Under the pieces are notes generated by a model. That model saw only the letters and a program-made list of their open reading frames with translations. It did not search any database and was not told the DNA's origin. Positions 56,960-64,000 of a stretch of 64,000 nt of DNA are shown here, in pieces. This DNA is from DB1 sp049323655 (GTDB lineage Bacteria; Desulfobacterota; Desulfobulbia; Desulfobulbales; SURF-16), in assembly GCA_049323655.1 (NCBI GenBank), contig JBMONO010000013.1, positions 1-64,000 on the forward strand, given 5' to 3'. The position numbers and the translations under genes were made by a program. How positions within the stretch are numbered: the stretch's first letter is position 1; every line of letters begins with the position of its first letter.

Positions 56960-59477
56960 GGCTCACGTCTCGTTCCGCGACCTTGAGCACGCGGGCGGCG
57001 TGCAGGTCGCTTGTGGTAAGGGAAAAAATTGCGGCGATAATCTCCAGGGGCTTGAGCCCGGCCCGGCCGGTGGCGCTCACCAGAACCAGCTCAATCCGCC
57101 CGTCATCGAGCAGGCGCAGGGAGGGAACCAGGGGCCGGACATCGACGGTACGCGCCGCCTTTTTACGGGTCACGGCAATGGGATATGCCTCAGCAGCAAG
57201 GAAGGCATCAAGGGCTGCCAGCTCCCGGGGGGGGCCGGGGATGTCGATGACATAGACACTCTCCACCGTATCCGGCATGTTTTTTTCCCGGCAGGAGGTG
57301 ATGGCCGTGATCGCCAGGCCGCCGGGCAACTGCCGGTTCAGCTTCTCCCGCCACAGATCGACATTGGCGAGCGGTGCGTGGAGATCGACCAGCAGATATT
57401 CCGCCAGACTCTCGGTGCCGAGCGGCAGGGCCGGACTGAAAGAGACCCTGGGGGTGGGATTGAAACCCTGGGAAAAATTGAGCGGCAGCCCGGCCCGGCG
57501 AAAGGAGCGGAAAAAAAGCTGAAGTAATTCGAGATGGCTGATAAAACGGGCCCGCTCGATGCGCTGGTAATTAAACCGATAAAGCAGGCGCAGGGCCTGA
57601 GCCGTCGGCCGCGATGCCGGTCGGGGTGACCGGGCCGCCGGCGCGGCAGGGGCAGCCGCGCCTTTTTTGCAACCGACAATGGGTTGGATCGTCTTGAAAT
57701 CACAGAGCCCGCATTTCTGGCAACCGTGATAACGGCAGTCAGGTGTGTAGCCCTCGGCCAGCCCCTTTTCCAACTCCCGGCGGAGAAAATCAGGGGCAAG
57801 CCCGACATCGAGATGGTCCCAGGGCAGCGGTTCGGTGAACGCCCGTGGCCGGAGATAGCGGTCCAGATCAACCTCCACTGCCGCTGCCGCCGTCTGCCAG
57901 GTCTCAATCTTCATATGATCCGACCAGGCATCAAGCCGGGCGCCGCGTCGCCAGGCCTCGATAATCACCGGACCAAGACGGCGGTCACCGCGGGACATGA
58001 CTCCTTCGAGAAAGCTCTGGCGGGGATCGCCCCAGCGCAGCTGGATGCGGCGGTCGCGCAGATGTTTGCGCAGGCTGTTGATGTGGGCAAAACCCTGCTG
58101 CATGCCGATCTGTTCTTCCCACTGAAACGGGGTGTGCGGTTTGGGAACAAAGGTGGAGACACTGACCGTAATGTTCGTTGCCCTGCTGTGGCTCTGCGCC
58201 AGGGCCCGACGGGCAAGGTCGATAATCGCCAGTCGGTCTTCCTCACTTTCGCCGGGCAGACCGAACATGAAGTAGAACTTGATCAGCTTCCAGCCAAGGG
58301 CAAAGGCCGCCTTGCAGGTGGCAAGCAGATCCTCCTCGGTGATGCCCTTGTTGATGACCCGGCGCAGCCTTTCGGTGCCGGCCTCCGGCGCCAGGGTAAA
58401 GCCGGTCTTGCGCACCCGTCTGATCTGCTCCATGATCTCCGGGGTCAGGGTGCCGACCCGCATGGAGGGCATGGAAAGCGACACCTTCTGCTCGGCAAGA
58501 GCGTCCATCAGGTCGGTAAGCAGCGGCGCGATGCAGGAATAATCCCCGGTGCTGAGCGACAGCAGGGCCAGTTCCTCGAAACCGGTGCAGGCGATGCCGG
58601 CCCGGGCGATCTCCAGAATGTTTTCCCGGCTCCGCTCCCGCACCGGCCGGTAAATGATACCGGCCTGACAAAAACGGCAGCCGCGGGTGCAGCCGCGGGC
58701 CACCTCGATGCCGAGCCGATCATGGACGATCTTGAACAGCGGCACGAGAGGCGGATGGAATGCACCGTATTCCAGGGAGGGCAGGATGCGCCGCCGGACC
58801 CGTTCATAACCTGGCCGCAGGGGGGTTATACCGGCGAAATCTTTGTTGTCGTCATAGCGCGGGGCAAAAAAAGAAGGGACATAAACGCCTGGTATATCGG
58901 CCAGCGCACCAAGCTGCCGGCCACGATCCCATTGTTCCCTTTTGCCGCGCAGCAGGCAGTCGGCGATCTCCAGCACCGCTTCCTCGCCGTCGCCCAGCAG
59001 GATGGCGTCAAAAAAATCGGCCACCGGTTCGGCATGGAAGGCACAGGGACCGCCCCCGAGCACCAACGGATGGGACTCGTTGCGTTCCCGGGCGTAAAAA
59101 GGCAGGCCGCTGCAGGCGAGGATGGTAAGGATATTGGTGTAACAGAGTTCATAGGGGAGGGTAATGCCCAGCATGTCGAAGTCGGCCACCGGCCGCTGCG
59201 ACTCCAGGGAAAAAAGCGGCGCCCGGTTTTCCCGGAGCAGGGCCTCCAGATCGCTATCCGGGGCATAGACCCGTTCCGCCAGCAGATCGGCCCGGCTGTT
59301 GAGCAGATGGTAGAGGATCTGCACGCCCTGATGGGACATGCCGATCTCATAGAGATCGGGAAAGGAAAGGACGATGCGCAGGGCGGCGCTCTCCCAGGCC
59401 TTTCTGACAACATTGAATTCGTTGCCGCTGTAGCGCCCGGGTTTGCGGACCAGCGGCAGAAAATGATCGGGTTTCAC
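56949..59477 (-). CDS. B12-binding/radical SAM protein fused to DUF2344 (TIGR03960-TIGR03936)
   Basis: Predicted 842 residues. The N-terminal B12-binding-like domain (~1-200; FPDLYEIGMSHQGVQILYHLL) lacks the usual cobalamin His motif. The radical SAM core has CTRGCRFC near residue 260, then FMFGLPGESEEDRL. The C-terminal DUF2344 (~620-842) has FNYQRIERARFISHLELLQ and LPLNFSQGFNPTPRVS. In many bacteria these are two neighbouring genes next to rng; here they are fused. The reaction is unknown; linkage with rng and ribosomal genes suggests RNA or ribosome modification (inference). It overlaps both neighbours. Confidence 0.87.
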   Translation of the reverse strand: MKPDHFLPLVRKPGRYSGNEFNVVRKAWESAALRIVLSFPDLYEIGMSHQGVQILYHLLNSRADLLAERVYAPDSDLEALLRENRAPLFSLESQRPVADFDMLGITLPYELCYTNILTILACSGLPFYARERNESHPLVLGGGPCAFHAEPVADFFDAILLGDGEEAVLEIADCLLRGKREQWDRGRQLGALADIPGVYVPSFFAPRYDDNKDFAGITPLRPGYERVRRRILPSLEYGAFHPPLVPLFKIVHDRLGIEVARGCTRGCRFCQAGIIYRPVRERSRENILEIARAGIACTGFEELALLSLSTGDYSCIAPLLTDLMDALAEQKVSLSMPSMRVGTLTPEIMEQIRRVRKTGFTLAPEAGTERLRRVINKGITEEDLLATCKAAFALGWKLIKFYFMFGLPGESEEDRLAIIDLARRALAQSHSRATNITVSVSTFVPKPHTPFQWEEQIGMQQGFAHINSLRKHLRDRRIQLRWGDPRQSFLEGVMSRGDRRLGPVIIEAWRRGARLDAWSDHMKIETWQTAAAAVEVDLDRYLRPRAFTEPLPWDHLDVGLAPDFLRRELEKGLAEGYTPDCRYHGCQKCGLCDFKTIQPIVGCKKGAAAPAAPAARSPRPASRPTAQALRLLYRFNYQRIERARFISHLELLQLFFRSFRRAGLPLNFSQGFNPTPRVSFSPALPLGTESLAEYLLVDLHAPLANVDLWREKLNRQLPGGLAITAITSCREKNMPDTVESVYVIDIPGPPRELAALDAFLAAEAYPIAVTRKKAARTVDVRPLVPSLRLLDDGRIELVLVSATGRAGLKPLEIIAAIFSLTTSDLHAARVLKVAERDVSHGN

Positions 59478-60277
59478 TCGACGACAACTCTTTCAAAGGA
59501 CGGGGGGGCCTCGTAGTGAAAATCCTCCCCGGTAAAGGACGCATCCGGCAGCCAGCCCTGCAGGCGAAGCTCCATTGTGCTGTTATGAATCAACGACGTT
59601 ACCGTGACCTTGCCCGGCATCGGGCATTTACCTGATGTATAGTCATCATAAAGAACGTTGAAAATCCGCTTTTCATCGGCATCAAGTACGATATGACGAC
59701 GCAGCACCCCTTCTTTGTCATCGAAGAGAACCAGGCTGGTCGTGCCGTTGCCGTACTTGATGGAAAACCAGTAGCCGATTTTTCCCTCGTCATGCCGGAC
59801 CTCGACGATCTTCATCTCGCCCGGATAGAGACGACCGATGAGCCAGTAAAAACCGTGTTCCGGCAGAAAACCCTCCGGCGCGTATCGGGCGAAGGTCGTC
59901 CCCGCCACATTGCCGGAGTATTCCCGGGACTCCGGCACCGAGACGAAACGGAAAAAAGCGCCGTCGGTGACAAAGACCGCCAGGGGCTGGCCAAAGGGAT
60001 TGAGGCCGACGAATTTGACAAAAGACGGGGTCATGGCCTGGAGATAGCCGCTCAGGGAACCCTTCTGCCAGATGGAGAGAAAGGAGACGGTCGCCTCGGC
60101 ATCGATGCAGCAGGGACACTCCATCTGACCGGCCACCATGTCCTGGAAACGGGCCATGACCGCCACCCGCTCCCGGGCCGGGATATCGACGGTGGCAGGC
60201 AGGCGGGCGCACCCCGCCGCCGCAACAAGGTGAAACAGCAATGACACAACCGCCGCAGCGCGGAACCAGGTGCTCAT
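59474..60277 (-). CDS. Outer-membrane lipoprotein, LolB/DUF4292-like
   Basis: Predicted 267 residues. The lipoprotein signal ends VAAAGC (residues ~18-23). The mature part is beta-rich with FLSIWQKGSLSGYLQAMTPS, then LNPFGQPLAVFVTDGAFFRFV, like the LolA/LolB half-barrel and DUF4292 families (recognition by pattern, moderate). A Cys-rich ECPCC in the mature N-terminus is unusual. It overlaps the radical SAM gene by four bases and is one base from the TPR protein gene, so the set is one operon. Likely envelope role, possibly binding a lipid anchor or lipoprotein. Confidence 0.7.
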   Translation of the reverse strand: MSTWFRAAAVVSLLFHLVAAAGCARLPATVDIPARERVAVMARFQDMVAGQMECPCCIDAEATVSFLSIWQKGSLSGYLQAMTPSFVKFVGLNPFGQPLAVFVTDGAFFRFVSVPESREYSGNVAGTTFARYAPEGFLPEHGFYWLIGRLYPGEMKIVEVRHDEGKIGYWFSIKYGNGTTSLVLFDDKEGVLRRHIVLDADEKRIFNVLYDDYTSGKCPMPGKVTVTSLIHNSTMELRLQGWLPDASFTGEDFHYEAPPSFERVVVE

Positions 60278-60278
60278 G

Positions 60279-62087
60279 TTAATCGCGCTGCTCGTGCTGA
60301 TCGCGAGCCTTGATGGACTGGATGCGGGCGACTATCCGGGCCTTTTGCGCATCATCGGTGGCAAGCGACAGAGCCCGCTCATAGGCGGCAAGCGCCTTTG
60401 CCGGCTCACCGGCCTTGTCATAGGCGTCGCCCAGATGCTCCTGCATGGTCGGGTCATCGGGTTGCATGGCCACCGCCGCCTCCAGCTCCCGCACCGCATC
60501 AGCGTAATTGCCCATCCGGAAATGGACCCAGCCCAGTGAGTCACGGATAAAACCGTCTTCCGGTTTGAGTTCCACCGCTTTGCTGATGTACTCAAGGGCC
60601 TTTTCCAGGTTGACCCCCTTGTCCGCCCAGGTATAGCCAACAAAATTAAGGGCATAGGGATCCTCGGGAGAGATTTCAAGAACCGCGAGCATCTTCGCCA
60701 TCGCCGCCTCGTGCTCGCCGATGCGCTCAAGAAAGAGCCCATATTCAAACAACAGCTTGGCATCGCCGGGAAAATCGAGCAGGGCCTGATCAAGCAGCCG
60801 TCTTCCCTCATCAATCCTGTCTTCCTCTCGCAGCAACCCCGCCAGCAGCACAAAAAAGGAAGGCCGCCGCGTCTCCTTGTCCTCCATGACACTGCGCAGC
60901 ACCGACTCCGCCCGTTTCTTATCGTTCTCGTCAAGAAGGATCTGCACCAGCATCAACACCGAATTTTCATGCTCCTTGCTCGAGGCCGGCACCTCCTGGA
61001 GAATCTTTTTCGCCCGCTCCCGGTCACCCGCCTCATAATAGCTGAGGGCGAGCATCGAGCGGGCGACATCGCGATTTTCCGGCACAGCCATCATCTTCTC
61101 GAACAGGGCGATGGCGGCAGGATACCGTTTTTCATTGAGCAGCACCCGACCGATGGCCAGATCGACCATGGTCGTATCCCCGGAGTAGTCACGCAGCTCC
61201 TCCAGCTCGGCGATCGCCTCATCGACCTTACCCAGCTCCAGATAGATGCGGGCCAGTCGGCCGCGAATCCTGGTGTTGGCCTCATCCTCCTCCAGCAGAC
61301 GCTGATAAACGGCCGCCGCCTCATTGTAGCGCTGCCGGTACTCATAGAGCTCTACCGCCTCATAGGCCAGCATGGCGGACCAATTGAGTTCGAGGGCCTT
61401 TTCATAGGCCTCGATGGACTTGTCAAAATAGCGGAGCTCCCGGTAGAGTTTGGCCAGGTAGGTGTAGCCGGCGGCGGAGCGGTTATCGATCCGCACCAGC
61501 TTTTCCAGCATCTCCTGGGCCTTGCCGTACTCCCGCTGCCGGGCATGAATGGTCCCCATCATCAGCAAGGCGTGGGGATCTTCGGGATGGCGGCGAAGGA
61601 TCTCCTCATAAACCCGGCGCGCCTCATCCAAGCGGTCCTGAGAGCCGAAAACATTGGCAAGCAATAATCGAAGCTCGACGTTGTCAGGGGCTGCGGTTAT
61701 CATCTCTTCCAGCATGACAATGGCCTGCTCCTTTTTGCCCATGGCGAGCAGCAGGAGGGCAAGCTTACGACGCACATAATCAGCGCCCTCGTCGCAGACC
61801 AGGGCCTTTTCATAGGCCTCCTGGGCCTCTTCGTACTTCTCCTCCTCCTCCGCCGAAGCGCCCCACAGAAAATAAAAATAGGAACAGGCCGCATCCGCCG
61901 GCTCTGCGGCAGCGATCACCTCGCCATCAGGGCGGCCGGGGAGATCATCGCCGGCCGCGGCAGCCGGACGGCTGCCGCCGGAACATGCACTGCTCGCCAG
62001 AAAAAGAAAAAGGGCCAGACAGGCCGTCAGAACCGGCAGCACAGAGGCTTTACCCAGGGATATGAGACAGGAGAGCTGTTTCCGCAT
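60279..62087 (-). CDS. TPR-repeat lipoprotein
   Basis: Predicted 602 residues from ATG 62087; ATG 62114 is also possible, and would then lie within the adjoining repeat's edge region. The signal peptide ends LASSAC, a lipobox. About fourteen TPR units follow (~50-590), for example AEEEEKYEEAQEAYEKALV, KRAESVLRSVMEDKE and AVRELEAAVAMQPDDPTM, nearly without breaks, forming a superhelical scaffold. Such TPR lipoproteins act in outer-membrane or exopolysaccharide assembly complexes. It heads the operon with the LolB-like lipoprotein, radical SAM protein and rng. The partner is unknown. Confidence 0.85.
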   Translation of the reverse strand: MRKQLSCLISLGKASVLPVLTACLALFLFLASSACSGGSRPAAAAGDDLPGRPDGEVIAAAEPADAACSYFYFLWGASAEEEEKYEEAQEAYEKALVCDEGADYVRRKLALLLLAMGKKEQAIVMLEEMITAAPDNVELRLLLANVFGSQDRLDEARRVYEEILRRHPEDPHALLMMGTIHARQREYGKAQEMLEKLVRIDNRSAAGYTYLAKLYRELRYFDKSIEAYEKALELNWSAMLAYEAVELYEYRQRYNEAAAVYQRLLEEDEANTRIRGRLARIYLELGKVDEAIAELEELRDYSGDTTMVDLAIGRVLLNEKRYPAAIALFEKMMAVPENRDVARSMLALSYYEAGDRERAKKILQEVPASSKEHENSVLMLVQILLDENDKKRAESVLRSVMEDKETRRPSFFVLLAGLLREEDRIDEGRRLLDQALLDFPGDAKLLFEYGLFLERIGEHEAAMAKMLAVLEISPEDPYALNFVGYTWADKGVNLEKALEYISKAVELKPEDGFIRDSLGWVHFRMGNYADAVRELEAAVAMQPDDPTMQEHLGDAYDKAGEPAKALAAYERALSLATDDAQKARIVARIQSIKARDQHEQRD

Positions 62088-62103
62088 TTTTTCAGCAACA
62101 AAA

Positions 62104-62248
62104 AAAGATGACAAACCCGTAAAATGTCTTTTTTCACCACAGAGCGCACTGAGAACGCAGAGAAAACATCTTTAATTACAATTAGTTATCTCTGTGCGCT
62201 CTGTGGTCTCTGTGGTTAATTTTCACTTTTTACGAGACCATCAAAGAT
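62104..62248 (+). mobile_element. MITE-like 133-bp element, copy B, with 6-bp target duplication
   Basis: The element spans 62110-62242 with AAAGAT at 62104-62109 and 62243-62248. Left end GACAAACCCGTAAAATG, right end CTTTTTACGAGACCATC. It has exactly the same length as copies A and C. It lies upstream of the TPR lipoprotein operon, and its left duplication overlaps the alternative start region of that gene. Confidence 0.88.
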
Positions 62249-62386
62249 GAAATCGTAACAAATAATGAAAAATGTTTCCCTCAATACTACCACCCGGCGG
62301 CAGGGAATTCCACTGTTTCTGTCGGCAGGAAAGAAATGGCGAGCAGCACCGGCAAAAAAACAGGGGTCTCTGCCTGCCCGCCCCCT

Positions 62387-62971
62387 TCAACCGGAAGCCG
62401 CTGCCCGGCCTGCCGCGGCCAGCACATCCGCTACCCGGGCGTCAAGATCGACGATCTCCCGGGGCAGGAGATGGACCGGACAGCACAGGCGGACATCACG
62501 ACACAGCCCCATGACCAGCATGTTCAGGTGTTCCATGTAGGAAAGATTAAGAGCCGCCTTGCCCTCCTCATGGACCAGGGGAATGGCAGGCTGAACAATG
62601 ACAAGGCTGCGGAAAAACGAATTAGTGACGGCATAGCAGCGGTCCAGATAGGCGGCAAGTCGACCATGGTCAACCGCTGTTTTGCCCTGGATATCGGCCA
62701 GGGTATAGGCCATCATATCAATGGGAGTCCGATCAGAGACAAACGGTCCTGTTGCCTGCCGCCACACCTCCTCCGCCGCATGAAGCACCCTGTCCTGGAT
62801 CCAGAGCCGGGTGGCGAAATCCATGGGAGATGCCGGGTCAAGCCCGTTGGCGGCAAACACCTCAGCGGTGGTGGTTCGGATGAACGCCATACCGCTCTGA
62901 TCGCAGATACGGGCGGCAAGCGTCGTCTTGCCGGTACGATGGCTGCCGCAGAGACCGAGCCCGTCAGTCAT
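62387..62971 (-). CDS. Small P-loop ATPase/kinase-like protein
   Basis: Predicted 194 residues from ATG 62971, which overlaps the pdxA stop by eight bases; the longer upstream frame is a pdxA shadow. Walker A is GSHRTGKTTLA at residues ~8-18. The middle has FVSDRTPIDMMAYTLAD, as in AAA_28/NadR-type nucleoside kinases, where the Asp/Arg pair binds substrate. It probably phosphorylates a small molecule, or is an AAA_28 ATPase. Tight coupling to pdxA suggests a vitamin B6 or related cofactor substrate, but this is inference. Confidence 0.75.
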   Translation of the reverse strand: MTDGLGLCGSHRTGKTTLAARICDQSGMAFIRTTTAEVFAANGLDPASPMDFATRLWIQDRVLHAAEEVWRQATGPFVSDRTPIDMMAYTLADIQGKTAVDHGRLAAYLDRCYAVTNSFFRSLVIVQPAIPLVHEEGKAALNLSYMEHLNMLVMGLCRDVRLCCPVHLLPREIVDLDARVADVLAAAGRAAASG

Positions 62972-63992
62972 GGCGGATTCTCCGCCGGTTCGTCGCAATC
63001 TCCGCCGCCATGGCCACCGCAGCGAAGAGACTGGCCGGATCTGCGATCCCCTGGCCGGCGATGTCATACGCGGTGCCGTGATCGACCGAAGTGCGGACAA
63101 TGGGCAGGCCGATGGTGACATTGACGCCATCGGCAAAATGAAGCAGCTTAAAGGGAATAAGGCCCTGATCATGGTACATGCAGACCACGGCGTCAAAAGC
63201 GCCGGTCACCGCCCGATGAAACACCGTGTCCGGCGGGTAGGGACCGCTGACAAGCCAACCATTTTGCCTGGCCTGCAGGATGGCCGGAGCGATGATGCGC
63301 TCTTCCTCGTCGCCGAACAGGCCGTTTTCACCGGCATGGGGGTTCATAGCCGCCACCGCCAGGCAGGGGGCGGCTATGGCAAAATCATCACGCAGGGAGC
63401 GGCCGGTCATGTCGATCAGGTGCGCCACCCCGGCGATGGACAGGGAGGAAGAGACCGAGGCAAGGGACTGATGGATGGTAACCAGAGTCACCTTCAAAGT
63501 CCGGCCGGCCATCATCATGGCAAACGTCGTCGATTGGCAGAGGGCGGCCAGCATCTCGGTGTGACCGGGAAAGGGAGAGCCGGCCTCATGCAACGCCTTT
63601 TTACTGATGGGGCAGGTAACGAGCCCGCGTGCCGCGCCCCGACGAATCAGGGCCACCGCCGCTTCGATCCAGCCGGCCATGGCTGCTCCGGTCTGACGAT
63701 CCGGTTGTCCCCAGGTCAGGGCGGCCGGGTCGAGAGGAGAAGAATCCGGTGGCCGATAGACCGGCAGAACGTCCGGATCAACCGGATCACCCGGTTGCCA
63801 CGGAACAATTACCGCCGACAGCGCAAGAGCACGGCTGCACCAGTGGAGGACGGCGGGGTCACCAACGACCACCACCGGCAGACGCCGGTGAGGATTGTCC
63901 GGACGGGTAAAAAATTTCAGAATCAGCTCCGGTCCGATGCCCACCGGACACCCCATGGTAATGAGGAGCGGTTTTGTCGCGGCTTGATTCAT
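62964..63992 (-). CDS. pdxA: 4-hydroxythreonine-4-phosphate dehydrogenase PdxA
   Basis: Predicted 342 residues, complete at the window edge (ATG 63992). Family marks are MGCPVGIGPELILKFF, CPISKKALHEAG, FPGHTEMLAALC, NPHAGENGLFGDEE and the C-terminal MYHDQGLIPFK, then RTSVDHGTAYDIAG. It oxidises 4-phosphohydroxy-L-threonine with NAD in the DXP-dependent pyridoxal phosphate pathway. Metal-binding His residues are kept. The downstream P-loop gene overlaps its stop. The upstream gene lies outside the window. Confidence 0.95.
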   Translation of the reverse strand: MNQAATKPLLITMGCPVGIGPELILKFFTRPDNPHRRLPVVVVGDPAVLHWCSRALALSAVIVPWQPGDPVDPDVLPVYRPPDSSPLDPAALTWGQPDRQTGAAMAGWIEAAVALIRRGAARGLVTCPISKKALHEAGSPFPGHTEMLAALCQSTTFAMMMAGRTLKVTLVTIHQSLASVSSSLSIAGVAHLIDMTGRSLRDDFAIAAPCLAVAAMNPHAGENGLFGDEEERIIAPAILQARQNGWLVSGPYPPDTVFHRAVTGAFDAVVCMYHDQGLIPFKLLHFADGVNVTIGLPIVRTSVDHGTAYDIAGQGIADPASLFAAVAMAAEIATNRRRIRHD

Positions 63993-64000
63993 GGCTCACT

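Overview
The window is a GC-rich bacterial chromosome segment, most likely from a Desulfobacterota (Deltaproteobacteria-type) anaerobe, perhaps Desulfobulbales. The evidence is three multihaem c-type cytochromes in a row, an ADP-forming acetyl-CoA synthetase next to an acetyl-CoA hydrolase/transferase, many periplasm-sensing signal proteins, a double-membrane envelope, and a conserved rplU-rpmA-obgE-proB-proA block. The taxonomic call is inference. I saw no rRNA, tRNA, CRISPR array, prophage or transposase gene.

Layout. 1-10.1 kb: the end of a secreted multihaem cytochrome, two paralogous dodecahaem cytochromes, a sigma54-type two-component pair, an outer-membrane barrel, a PstS-like binding protein and a degenerate PAS-GGDEF protein. 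This looks like a respiratory and envelope module with its own regulators. 10.1-29.4 kb: hrpA, an actin-like ATPase behind a structured leader, a zinc-ribbon/pentapeptide-repeat membrane protein, a class A PBP, small envelope and zinc-ribbon genes, the acetate/CoA pair and yitT. 29.4-41.5 kb: housekeeping genes, namely purH(N)-purN-pyrR-kinase-U32 peptidase, hslR, folE2, nadD, and rplU-rpmA-obgE-proB-proA. 41.7-48.4 kb: a Slam/type XI-like TPR-barrel protein, a FecR protein ending in a TbpB-like barrel signature, a CHASE2 adenylate cyclase and two small lipoproteins. 48.4-64 kb: an HD-GYP sensor and a large hybrid kinase, both with periplasmic binding-protein domains; then TPR protein-lipoprotein-radical SAM-rng; then pdxA with a small P-loop ATPase.

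The two strongest novel signals are these. (1) The 41.7-47.5 kb cluster looks like a type XI (Slam-type) outer-membrane translocator with an unusual FecR-domain cargo, directly followed by a membrane adenylate cyclase. This suggests surface display or secretion tied to cAMP signalling. (2) There are non-coding mobile elements. Three copies of a 133-bp element each have a perfect 6-bp target duplication, and about 100-bp relatives carry similar ends. One copy splits a small reading frame and two are stacked between proA and nadD. Two further intergenic elements are inverted arrays of 9-bp units, and the arms of the 133-bp element have the same 9-bp period.
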